A stretch of DNA of 7,400 nt from an uncultured Propionibacteriaceae bacterium. GTDB taxonomy: Bacteria > Actinomycetota > Actinomycetes > Propionibacteriales > Propionibacteriaceae. Positions 1-6,053 of this stretch are shown in pieces. Numbering within the stretch: the stretch's first letter is position 1; each line of letters opens with the position of its first letter. The stretch spans positions 1 to 7,400 of the forward strand of contig CAKZJI010000435.1 in the NCBI GenBank assembly GCA_936941515.1, written 5' to 3'. Under the pieces are notes generated by a model, which was not told the origin of the DNA, made no database searches, and saw nothing but the letters and a program-made list of their open reading frames with translations. The position numbers and the translations under genes are program-made.

Positions 1-280
1 TTGCCAGCTGCAGCCGTCGCACGCCAAAGGCGAACTGCATCAGCGGCACGGCTGCTGACCCGCCGCTCGCCAGCAGCAGCGCCTCCGGAGGAAATTCGGG
101 GTGGGTCGCCTGGTACGCCGCCAGGTCCACGCGATGGGCAGGGCAGTGCTGTAGAATCGCGCGCCAGGCCTCCGGTCCGAGGCGCGACAGCGGCTCGCCG
201 CGCGCGTCGACGACGCGACCCTCGAGCGTGCCGCCGCGCTGGAGCAGGTGCGCCGGATCCTGGAGTCGCTGTCGCTGTAC
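1..280 (-). pseudogene. Startless coding-like frame at left edge, possible gene remnant
   Basis: On the minus strand an open frame runs off the left edge of the window. It reads like a real protein over plus positions 1 to about 170, with stretches such as HPEFPPEALLLASGG and a strong preference for G or C at third codon positions. The frame stays open rightwards to an in-frame TAG near 395, but no ATG, GTG or TTG lies between that stop and the coding-like part, and GC bias at the third position fades beyond about 280. This suggests the 5' end has been lost or replaced. I do not recognise a family. The opposite strand from 155 to 337 also looks coding, so 155-280 is ambiguous. An intact gene using a rare CTG start, or an internal GTG near 128-130, cannot be excluded. 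Confidence 0.3.
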
Positions 281-337
281 TACCTGCCAGCCGAGTTGGT
301 TCGCCGGGCCATCACCGACGGCCGGGAAAGCCCATGA
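155..337 (+). pseudogene. C-terminal protein fragment, truncated at its 5' side
   Basis: Reading plus strand from 155 to a TGA at 335-337 gives about 60 residues rich in Ala, Arg, Leu and Glu, with the helix-like segments EARQRLAARVDDATLERAAA and LSLYYLPAELVRRAI and third positions that are mostly G or C. The same frame is blocked upstream by TAG at 152-154 and TGA at 56-58, and it has no ATG or GTG suitable as a start, so it looks like the tail of a gene whose upstream part is gone or frameshifted. It overlaps a coding-like minus frame, so the two may be remnants brought together by a rearrangement around 150-180. No family recognised. Confidence 0.3.
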
Positions 338-402
338 TGTGGGATGTGCAGGCCACCTGCCCGCGCAGCGGGGCCGCCGAGTTCTTGACGCTGTCTATGA
401 TC

Positions 403-1044
403 TCAGGGGGTGTCTGGTGCTTCGCCCTTTCTCCCGTGAGGGTGCGGAGTTGACGGTGTCTGGTGGTCGACATCGTCGTTCGGGATCGTGTGAGCCCGGC
501 TCACGCGACCAGCCAGATAATTCGTGATGACTGAGGCTATGTCGACGGGGGCGGCATGGACCGCGTGGTACATCTGCAGTGCGTCGGTCAGGGCGACCAG
601 CTCAGTCCCCGCGTCTGGGTCGTGTATGCCCAGGGCTGCGAGTAGTCTCGTCGCCGCAGCTGTGAACTGGGGGCGGATAGGTGCCTCGGCGGTGAGGGCT
701 TGGCGCAGCTCCTCGTCGTCGCGGACCTCGAACATCAGGGCGAACCGTGCCGCTTGCGTGGCCTGCCGGGTGGCCATCTGCGCTACCAGGTCTGCTATCA
801 GCCTGCCTGCCTGTGAGACGGTGAGCCGCTCCGGGATGATCAGCTCGGCCAGGTCGGGTTGGCAGTCGGTGGAGAAATGGTCGACGATCAGCCGCAGCAG
901 GTCGCGTCGGGTGCGCGCGTAGTAGGAGGTGGAGCCGGGCGGAAGCTGTAGCTCGGCGTCGATTGCGCGGTGGGTGAGGCGATGAGTTCCCCCCTGTGCG
1001 ATCAGCTGGATGCCGGCTGCCGCGATCTGTTGTCGTCGTGTCAT
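403..1044 (-). CDS. TetR/AcrR-family transcriptional regulator
   Basis: A 213-residue repressor-type protein. Residues about 5-50 form the TetR N-terminal helix-turn-helix: a first helix QIAAAGIQLIAQGG, a recognition region around LTHRAIDAELQLPPGSTSYY, then the family-typical R-T-R-x-D-L-L. Residues about 75-180 are helical and would form the ligand-binding and dimerisation domain. The last ~30 residues are polar, Pro/His-rich and probably disordered. The ATG at 1042-1044 is supported by a GGAGGGG Shine-Dalgarno (1047-1053), although the spacing is tight. The gene is divergent from an NAD(P)-binding oxidoreductase, and the shared gap holds two tandem palindromes, one over its own TATAAT box, so autorepression plus control of the oxidoreductase is the natural inference. 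The inducing ligand is unknown. Confidence 0.93.
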   Translation of the reverse strand: MTRRQQIAAAGIQLIAQGGTHRLTHRAIDAELQLPPGSTSYYARTRRDLLRLIVDHFSTDCQPDLAELIIPERLTVSQAGRLIADLVAQMATRQATQAARFALMFEVRDDEELRQALTAEAPIRPQFTAAATRLLAALGIHDPDAGTELVALTDALQMYHAVHAAPVDIASVITNYLAGRVSRAHTIPNDDVDHQTPSTPHPHGRKGEAPDTP

Positions 1045-1059
1045 GTCCCCTCCAAGAAT

Positions 1060-1077
1060 CCTCTACTATTATAGAGG
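1060..1077. promoter_or_regulatory. Operator 1, overlapping the repressor's -10 box
   Basis: The perfect-arm palindrome CCTCTA-N6-TAGAGG contains the 16-bp core CTCTACTATTATAGAG (1061-1076). Its minus-strand reading includes TATAAT (complement of 1068-1073), a consensus -10 hexamer correctly placed for the divergent tetR-type gene. I see no convincing -35 at 17 bp. Repressor binding here would block the repressor's own transcription. Confidence 0.72.
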
Positions 1078-1093
1078 CTCTACGTTTGTAGAG
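1078..1093. promoter_or_regulatory. Operator 2, tandem copy of the palindrome
   Basis: CTCTAC-GTTT-GTAGAG is a perfect 6-bp inverted repeat with the same 16-bp layout as the palindrome beginning at 1061. The two centres are 17 bp apart. It lies just upstream of the ribosome-binding site of the plus-strand oxidoreductase gene, so it could block that gene's transcription. Two adjoining copies suggest binding of two repressor dimers. Confidence 0.7.
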
Positions 1094-1097
1094 TGAT

Positions 1098-1103
1098 AGG
1101 AGG
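1098..1103 (+). promoter_or_regulatory. Ribosome-binding site deciding the oxidoreductase start
   Basis: A full AGGAGG lies 8 nt before the ATG at 1112-1114. This favours that ATG over the nearer, out-of-frame ATG at 1107-1109. Confidence 0.8.
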
Positions 1104-1111
1104 TCAATGCT

Positions 1112-1840
1112 ATGCGAGTCGTGATTGTCGGGGGTGGGGCATCTGGAGCCGCCATCCAGCGAGCCTGCGAAAACCAGGGCATGACAGCGACACAGGTCTC
1201 ACGATCCACCGGCTTTGACGTCACGGCATCCTCGCTGCCCAGCGTCGAAGCCGATGTCGTCATTGAGGCGACGAACATCGTCACCACCAAACGCGAAGCT
1301 GCCGTCGAGTTCCTCACCCAGTCAACCCGCACTGTCTCCAAGCTCGCCGGGCAGGCGGGGGCGCGCCACATTCTGCTGTCCATCGTGAACTCCGGCCGCC
1401 CGGATGTGCAGGGCTACGGGTACTTCGCGGGCAAGGTCGCGCAGGAGGCCGAGGCGCGGCGACTCAGCCGTGACCTGACGATCGTGCGCACCACCCAGTG
1501 GTTTGAGTTCGCCGCCCAGAGTCTGCAGCGCACCCGTGTGGGGCCGCTGGGCCTGGTGCCCGGGATGCGCATCAAGCCGATGGCGCTGAGCTCGGCGGCG
1601 GAGGTACTGGCTGAGGCGGCCTCAGGTCGACGCGCCCAGGCTGTGGTGGAGGTCGCGGGACCGGAGGAGATGACGCTGTGGGAGCTGGTGAGACGGACCC
1701 CGAGACCAGCCGGCATCCTCCCCGTCCCGGTGTTCCTGCCCACCGGCTACGGCCGGGCCCTCCGGCGGGGTGCGATGGTCCCCAGCCCCGAGGTCGAGGT
1801 GCGCGGCCCGCGGCTCGACGAGTGGCTGGCGGAGCGCTGA
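1112..1840 (+). CDS. Atypical SDR-family NAD(P)-binding oxidoreductase
   Basis: A 242-residue protein beginning with a Rossmann strand and glycine-rich dinucleotide loop (MRVVIVGGGASGAAI, Gly7/Gly9/Gly12). It then has the strand ADVVIEATN, a strand ILLSIVNSG whose Ser90 sits where SDR enzymes carry the catalytic Ser, and Y104-F-A-G-K108, matching the Y-x3-K catalytic pair. The segment LTIVRTTQWFEF resembles the conserved LRxTQFxEF block of NmrA-like/atypical SDR proteins. The C-terminal part (about 145-242) would form the substrate-binding region. It is a cytoplasmic enzyme of unknown substrate. Divergence from a TetR regulator with shared operators suggests induction by a small molecule, perhaps one it reduces or detoxifies; that is inference. 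A strong AGGAGG supports the ATG. Confidence 0.88.
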   Translation: MRVVIVGGGASGAAIQRACENQGMTATQVSRSTGFDVTASSLPSVEADVVIEATNIVTTKREAAVEFLTQSTRTVSKLAGQAGARHILLSIVNSGRPDVQGYGYFAGKVAQEAEARRLSRDLTIVRTTQWFEFAAQSLQRTRVGPLGLVPGMRIKPMALSSAAEVLAEAASGRRAQAVVEVAGPEEMTLWELVRRTPRPAGILPVPVFLPTGYGRALRRGAMVPSPEVEVRGPRLDEWLAER

Positions 1841-1842
1841 TG

Positions 1843-1860
1843 ACGTGACCCCGGTCACGT
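1843..1860. terminator. GC-rich palindrome between convergent genes, possible terminator
   Basis: ACGTGACC-CC-GGTCACGT has perfect 8-bp arms, or 7-bp arms with a 4-nt CCCG loop. It begins 2 nt after the oxidoreductase stop and ends 35 nt before the end of the convergent ABC operon, so it could serve both directions. Neither side has a T-run, so it is not a classical intrinsic terminator; a protein-binding site is the alternative. Confidence 0.45.
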
Positions 1861-1895
1861 GGTGGAGGGAGCCGGGATGGCCCTGGGGAGGTTGC

Positions 1896-2642
1896 CTACC
1901 GCAGCACCCGTGCCAGGAAGTCCCGGGTGGCTGGGTCCTGCGGATCATCCAGGACCTGCGACGGCGGGCCCTCCTCGACGATGCAGCCCTCCTGGAGGAA
2001 CACCACCCGGTCGGCCGCGGAACGGGCGAAGCCGATCTCGTGGGTGGCCATCAAGATGGTGGAGCCCGACGACTTGAGGTCCCGCACCAACTCCAGGACC
2101 TCGCCGACGAGCACCGGGTCGAGAGCCGAGGTGATCTCGTCGAGAAGCAGCAGCTCCGGGTCGGTGGCGAGCGCACGCACGATGGCGACCCGCTGCTGCT
2201 GCCCGCCGGAGAGCCGGTCCGGGAAGGAACGGGCCTTGTCGGCCAGCCCGATGCGCTCCAGCAGATCCAGGCCCCGGGTCTCCGCCTCTGCCCGCGGGGT
2301 GCCGTGAACCTTCCGGGCCGCCAGGGTGATGTTGTCCAGGACGCTCAGGTGCGGGAACAGGTTGTAGTGCTGGAACACCACGCCGATGCGGGAGCGGATC
2401 TCGTCGGCGTTGGCCCTCGGGTCGGTGATGTCTGTGCCCGACAGGAAGATCTGCCCGTCGTCGACGCGCTCCAGCAGGTTCGCCGTCCGCAGCAGCGTCG
2501 ACTTCCCCGACCCGGAGGCCCCGATCAGCACCACCACCTCGTGCCGGGCGACCGTCAGGTTCAGGCGTCGCAGCACCACATGTCCGCCGAAGCGTTTCAC
2601 CACGCCCCGCGCCTCCAGGACGGGGACCTCGGCATCGCCCAT
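1896..2642 (-). CDS. Polar amino acid ABC transporter ATP-binding protein
   Basis: A 248-residue cytoplasmic ATPase that powers the adjoining permease. Motifs in order: Walker A GASGSGKST (41-49), Q-loop Gln91 in VVFQHYNLFPHLSV, signature LSGGQQQR (144-151), Walker B LLLLDE (ending at Glu169), D-loop SALD (172-175) and switch His201. FQHYNLFPH and the QQQR signature are typical of the polar amino acid uptake (GlnQ/HisP-like) subfamily, and the length is normal. The start is ATG 2640-2642, which overlaps the permease stop by one base (TGATG), so translation is probably coupled. A much longer open frame continues upstream to 3272, but there it is only a shadow of the permease gene. Substrate is not deducible. 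Confidence 0.95.
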   Translation of the reverse strand: MGDAEVPVLEARGVVKRFGGHVVLRRLNLTVARHEVVVLIGASGSGKSTLLRTANLLERVDDGQIFLSGTDITDPRANADEIRSRIGVVFQHYNLFPHLSVLDNITLAARKVHGTPRAEAETRGLDLLERIGLADKARSFPDRLSGGQQQRVAIVRALATDPELLLLDEITSALDPVLVGEVLELVRDLKSSGSTILMATHEIGFARSAADRVVFLQEGCIVEEGPPSQVLDDPQDPATRDFLARVLR

Positions 2643-3505
2643 CAGACCGTCCCTCCCGTCTGCTCCCGGTCCCGCAGCCGCGCGGTGTACCAGTCCGACA
2701 GCCGGATGAACGGCCAGCTGAGCAGCACGAACAGCACACCTGCCACCACGTAGGGGGTGAAGTTGTAGCTTTGCGCCTGCTCGATCTGCGCGGCGCGGAT
2801 GGCGTCGACGGCACCCAGCACCGAGATCAGGCCGACGTCCTTCTGCATGGAGATGAAGTCGTTCATCAGCGCGGGCGTGACCTTGCGGACCGCCTGCGGG
2901 ATCACCACGAACCGCAGCGTCTGCGAGTGCGTCAGCCCCAGCGACCGCGCCGCATAGCGTTGCGACGGATGCACCGCCTCCAGGCCCGCCCGCAGCACCT
3001 CCGCCACATACGACGAGTACGTCAGGATCAGCGCGACGGTGCCGAGCAGCGCCGCCGGGATGCGCTGCGTCGGGTTCAACGCGGGGATGCCGAAGCCGAT
3101 CAGGTACAGCACGATGAGGAACGGCATGCCACGGAACAGATCGGTGTAGGCGGCGGCTAGGAATCGCACCGGGAAGAACACTGGCCCGCGCAGTGACCGC
3201 AGCGTCGCCAGGATCACCGCCATCACCGCGACGCCGATTACCGCGAAGAACAGGATCTGCACATTCAGCCACAGCCCCCTCAGCACCGCGGGCAGCGCCT
3301 GGGCGAAGTATGTCGGGGAGAAGAAGGTCTCCTGCGTCACCTTCCAGCCGGGGGAGTTCGCCAGCAGCAGCCAGATCACGACGCCGAACGCCGCCGTCGA
3401 GACCATCGAGATCAGGATCGACTTTGTGGTCTGAGCGCGACGGTATTGGCGTCGCCCCAGCTCGATGTCGCTGACAACGTCCAGGTCGCTGGTCGTCTCG
3501 GTCAT
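2642..3505 (-). CDS. Polar amino acid ABC transporter permease (HisM-like)
   Basis: A 287-residue inner-membrane protein. A charged cytoplasmic N-terminus (1-28) is followed by hydrophobic segments near 30-49, 83-102, 126-143, 150-167 and 252-270. The EAA loop that contacts the ATPase is clear at about 169-205: EVLRAGLEAVHPSQ, then ARSLGLTHSQTLRFVVIPQA. The segment LRGLWLNVQILFFAVI matches the family's entry into the core transmembrane domain. Only one permease gene is present, so the transporter probably uses a homodimer, as many polar amino acid systems do. It starts 4 nt after the binding-protein stop with no strong Shine-Dalgarno, and its stop overlaps the ATPase start, giving a tightly coupled three-gene operon. 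The ~28-residue N-terminal extension before the first membrane helix is somewhat long. Confidence 0.95.
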   Translation of the reverse strand: MTETTSDLDVVSDIELGRRQYRRAQTTKSILISMVSTAAFGVVIWLLLANSPGWKVTQETFFSPTYFAQALPAVLRGLWLNVQILFFAVIGVAVMAVILATLRSLRGPVFFPVRFLAAAYTDLFRGMPFLIVLYLIGFGIPALNPTQRIPAALLGTVALILTYSSYVAEVLRAGLEAVHPSQRYAARSLGLTHSQTLRFVVIPQAVRKVTPALMNDFISMQKDVGLISVLGAVDAIRAAQIEQAQSYNFTPYVVAGVLFVLLSWPFIRLSDWYTARLRDREQTGGTV

Positions 3506-3509
3506 GGCG

Positions 3510-4370
3510 TCAGCTCAGCACGGGGGCGTGGATGGAGTCTGACAGCCACTTCTTCGCCAGCTCGTCGAGGGTGCCGGCGGCGCGAAGCCGATCCACCGCG
3601 GCTGTGACGGGGGCTGTCAGCGCGGAGCTCTTCGGCAGCACCAGGGCCAGCTCCTCGCCGCCTTGGGTGTCGGCGAACTGCCCGACCAACATACCGTCGT
3701 CGAGTTCCGCACCCACCAGGTAGATGGCTGTTGGAAGGTCCACGACGATGGCGTCGACCTGTCCGCTTTTGAGAGCCTGCACTACATCCTGCGAGCTGTT
3801 GAAGACTGCCGGCTCTTTGTCGGGGGTGATGGTGGTGCTGAGGGTGCGCTGCCCTGTGACGCCGGACTGCACGCCGAAGGCCACCGACGTGAGGTCCGCC
3901 AGGGTCGTCGCCGAGGCGGCGGGGGAGTTCTTCAGGGCCACCACGGCCTGCGCAGTGACGTAGTAGGGGCTGGAGAAGTCGACGGCGTTTCTGCGTTCCT
4001 CGGTGATGGAGAACTGCTGCACGTTGAAGTCCCAGTCCTTCGCGCCCGGTGCGATGGCCGCGTCGAAGGTGCTGCGGGTCCACGTCACCTGGTCCTGGCT
4101 GAAGCCCAGTTCCTGCGCGACGGCGTATGCGACCGCTGCCTCGAAACCCTCTCCGGAGGCCGGGTTGTCGTTCTCCACCCAGGGTGAGTAGGCGGGCTGA
4201 CCAGTGGCGATGGTGAGCTTGCCCTTCTCCACGGTGGGCAGCTCACTGCCCTTGGCCGACGGGTCCACGCTGGGCTGGTCGCCGCTGGAGCCCGCCGAGC
4301 AGGCCGCCGTGGCGAGGGCCGTCGTCGCAGCGGCGACCAGGGCAGTGCGGCGGGTGAAGATCGTGGCCAT
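3510..4370 (-). CDS. ABC transporter substrate-binding lipoprotein, SBP family 3
   Basis: A 286-residue extracytoplasmic binding protein, first gene of the uptake operon. The N-terminus has a signal peptide with twin arginines (F-T-R7-R8-T), a hydrophobic run, and a lipobox-like TAAC with Cys24 as predicted lipidation site. The twin arginines raise the possibility of Tat export. After a Ser/Gly/Pro linker the mature domain starts near KLTIATGQPAYSPW and shows the family-3 block SITEERRNAVDFSSPYYVTA (121-140), then FGVQSG and AIVVDLPTA in the second lobe. It would bind a polar amino acid or similar ligand and hand it to the permease. AGGAGA (complement of 4375-4380) supports the ATG at 4368-4370. 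Ligand unidentified. Confidence 0.94.
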   Translation of the reverse strand: MATIFTRRTALVAAATTALATAACSAGSSGDQPSVDPSAKGSELPTVEKGKLTIATGQPAYSPWVENDNPASGEGFEAAVAYAVAQELGFSQDQVTWTRSTFDAAIAPGAKDWDFNVQQFSITEERRNAVDFSSPYYVTAQAVVALKNSPAASATTLADLTSVAFGVQSGVTGQRTLSTTITPDKEPAVFNSSQDVVQALKSGQVDAIVVDLPTAIYLVGAELDDGMLVGQFADTQGGEELALVLPKSSALTAPVTAAVDRLRAAGTLDELAKKWLSDSIHAPVLS

Positions 4371-4457
4371 GGGGTCTCCTCAGGGTGTGGTTGCCGGCCG
4401 ACAGCAGAAGGCTAGCCGCCGACAGCGTCACAGGGGTAACCCGGCCTCCGGGGAGTC

Positions 4458-4562
4458 ATGATCTCGGCCGTCAACCAGTTGTTGCAGGAATACATCACCG
4501 CTGTCAGTTATGGCGCTTTATCAGCCTTTCCGATGTATTTCTCTTTGCCAACCGCATGCTGA
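4458..4562 (+). other. Small plus-strand ORF in the junction, doubtful
   Basis: A 34-residue ORF from ATG 4458-4460 to TGA 4560-4562, starting MISAVNQLLQEYITAV and mostly hydrophobic afterwards. A GGGGAG lies only 2 nt before the ATG, too close for an efficient ribosome-binding site. It overlaps a small minus-strand ORF that also looks plausible, so at most one is likely real. It may be a fragment of a gene broken at the island boundary. No family recognised. Confidence 0.15.
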
Positions 4563-4606
4563 GGAGGGTCGGATGTAATATTCAGCTCTCTCGTGGCTGA
4601 AATCAT
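4508..4606 (-). pseudogene. Small ORF just downstream of the effector, possible truncated immunity gene
   Basis: A 32-residue ORF whose ATG (4604-4606) is 13 nt beyond the effector's TAA, preceded by GGAG at very short spacing. It is hydrophilic and Lys-rich, including HAVGKEKYIGKADKAP, and stops at TAA 4508-4510. Just past that stop, another frame stays open for about 25 further codons and reads DSGDVFLQQLVDGRDH before a TGA, so a single-base loss near 4508-4513 could have split a ~60-residue protein. Polymorphic-toxin immunity genes usually sit exactly here, so a decayed immunity gene is the attractive reading. No immunity family is recognised and a chance ORF is possible. Confidence 0.25.
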
Positions 4607-4619
4607 TTCTCCGCAGATT

Positions 4620-5957
4620 TTATTCCATGATGCCACCCAGATCTTCTGTCGGATCGTCAAGCGTGTTCTCTTCACTATGTTTGGATTCCAGGTCCTTTAT
4701 CCAGGGAGGCGTTTCCGTAGCTACTCTACGTGGAGGTATGCCTGCTTGCTTGGCAGTTTCTGAGGTCAGACGGTTGAAAGTTCTCGTGCGATTGATGTCA
4801 TGCTCAAAATGTCGGGCTGCGTAAGAGGGGCCCTTTGTCGCAAAGTTGACTCCAGCCTGAATCGCGGATTGGTTGGATGGGTGGTAAGTTCCCCCGAAGT
4901 CAAAAAGTTCTGGGTTGTAATCCGGTTTGCCTGCCTTCGATATATTCGATGCCGTGTCCTTGATGTGATTGAAGAAGTTCTTGCCGGACTCAAAGTCTTC
5001 GGTGTTGGTTATATCCTCGCTCCTGCTTTGAGTTCTAGGTGCTTCATGGTGCGGGCCTCCTCGTGGCTGAGCGGGTGCAGGTTTTCTAGCTTTGGGAATC
5101 TTTGCTCCGAGGGCGGCTCCTGCCTTTTCAGCAGGCTTGCTTAGGGAGCCCAAAGGCTGCCTTCTAATTCTATCAAGGGCTTTAATGAGGTCTTGCCCCC
5201 ATCTTGCCAAACCGCGTAAACCGCTGATGAGTTTAGCCGTTATCCCACTCAACTTGGCGAAAGCGTCCAAAGCCTTGTTTATCAACTTGGTCACCTTCGC
5301 TACCGATTTGCCTACCCAAGCCGATATCTGGGCAACTACGACCGGAGTTCCAGTTCCAAGGCTGAAGACCTCGACGGCAACGGATTGGCAGAACATTCCG
5401 ATCGCTTCTGCGATTAAATCTCGAACTATACTGTAGAGATAAGCGACGATGCTCCCTTGTTTCTCTAAGGTTAATGAGATCTGTTCCGCTGCCTCTTTTT
5501 GGGCGTTGAATATTGCTATAAGCTTCTGGAGTCGACTTCTGTATGCGTCTAGAGTCTTTGCTTTTTGTTCCGCCAGAATTTTGAGCAGCGACTCAAGATG
5601 CTCTACTTCGCCCTGAGCTGCCTTGGAAATATTATTCCAGGTCTTCACCCCTGCCTGAATCTCCTCCGAATCTCCGGTGAGTTTTTGCAGAAAATCGTGA
5701 AGCGGATTGATGTGATCAATGATCCATGCTGCAACCCAGCCGGTTGCAGTTGCGATGGGATTGAAGGCTGCACTTAATGCGTTGGCCCCTAGTGAGGCGA
5801 TGGCGCAGAACTCGCCAGTCCATCCGTCTTTCCCGACCTCTTCGCTAAAGCTGATAATGTCAGAAATAGGGCCGATTTTTGCATAGTTCTTGAGCTCTTC
5901 TCCCTCCTTGCCGCCGGCTATCATAAAGTCGTTTTTCTCGACTTCAAGCATTCCCAT
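4620..5957 (-). CDS. WXG-type T7SS effector, polymorphic-toxin-like, unknown C-terminal domain
   Basis: A protein of about 445 residues (counted from ATG 5955-5957) resembling actinobacterial T7SS-exported polymorphic toxins. The N-terminal ~60 residues include NYAKIGPISDIISF and G-W-T-G, followed by an Ala-rich hydrophobic stretch (ALSAAFNPIATATGWVAAW). The helical WXG100-like core HDFLQKLTGDSEEIQAGVKT then W-N-N matches the LxxLxGDxxxI...TW block of the family, though the usual W-x-G turn before DAYR is replaced by EQKAKTLDAYR. RDLIAEAIG ends the core. A Pro/Lys/Arg linker (PKARKPAPAQPRGGPHH) precedes a ~130-residue polar C-terminal domain with an acidic tail and no toxin fold I recognise. 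The start is uncertain: the frame extends to TTG 6051-6053, and no candidate has a good ribosome-binding site. It is much lower in GC than genes to its left. Confidence 0.8.
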   Translation of the reverse strand: MGMLEVEKNDFMIAGGKEGEELKNYAKIGPISDIISFSEEVGKDGWTGEFCAIASLGANALSAAFNPIATATGWVAAWIIDHINPLHDFLQKLTGDSEEIQAGVKTWNNISKAAQGEVEHLESLLKILAEQKAKTLDAYRSRLQKLIAIFNAQKEAAEQISLTLEKQGSIVAYLYSIVRDLIAEAIGMFCQSVAVEVFSLGTGTPVVVAQISAWVGKSVAKVTKLINKALDAFAKLSGITAKLISGLRGLARWGQDLIKALDRIRRQPLGSLSKPAEKAGAALGAKIPKARKPAPAQPRGGPHHEAPRTQSRSEDITNTEDFESGKNFFNHIKDTASNISKAGKPDYNPELFDFGGTYHPSNQSAIQAGVNFATKGPSYAARHFEHDINRTRTFNRLTSETAKQAGIPPRRVATETPPWIKDLESKHSEENTLDDPTEDLGGIME

Positions 5958-6053
5958 GTAGAAAACCGCACTTTCAAAACTTGGCTTGTGGTTCTTGGAT
6001 CGCTGATTTCGATCGAAGATGATTTCCGAAGTTGGAAGTTTTTGTTGACGCAA

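Larger units (their letters stand above)
4371..4619. other. Junction between GC-rich chromosome and low-GC T7SS block
   Basis: This 249-bp stretch has no gene I can assert. The left half (to about 4460) is GC-rich and must hold the promoter of the ABC operon, though I found no convincing -35/-10 pair. It also has two copies of GCCGACAGC, at 4397-4405 and 4418-4426, offset by 21 bp. The right half turns AT-richer and holds two small ORFs on opposite strands (4508-4606 minus, 4458-4562 plus). TTCAGC (4581-4586) and GCTGAA (4596-4601) form a weak stem after the effector gene, with no T-run to make it a credible terminator. Confidence 0.5.

Noticed and set aside
348..360. GCAGG-CCA-CCTGC hairpin as terminator of the TetR gene
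   Set aside because: The stem is only 5 bp with a 3-nt loop and no T-run, so it is too weak to call.
1..453. 150-codon plus-strand open frame from the window edge
   Set aside because: Composition is Arg/Ala/Pro-rich shadow text, and the TTG at position 1 has no visible ribosome-binding site; other frames in 1-337 look far more coding-like.
1770..2753. Long plus-strand open frame of 327 codons
   Set aside because: It is antisense to the ATPase gene, whose motifs are complete. The long frame is a by-product of high GC.
2643..3272. Upstream extension of the ATPase frame, giving a 458-residue open frame
   Set aside because: The extension is Arg/Ala/Gly-rich nonsense lying out of frame over a clear permease gene. 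The ATPase homology begins at ATG 2640-2642.
3663..4187. Plus-strand open frame antisense to the binding protein
   Set aside because: Low-complexity Gly/Val/Arg text with no domain, mirroring a well-supported lipoprotein gene.
4464..4480. Minus-strand TTGACG as -35 box of the ABC operon
   Set aside because: No acceptable -10 hexamer follows at 16-18 bp.
4581..4601. TTCAGC/GCTGAA stem as terminator of the effector gene
   Set aside because: The stem is 6 bp with a 9-nt loop and no following T-run, and it lies inside the small ORF. Not sufficient.
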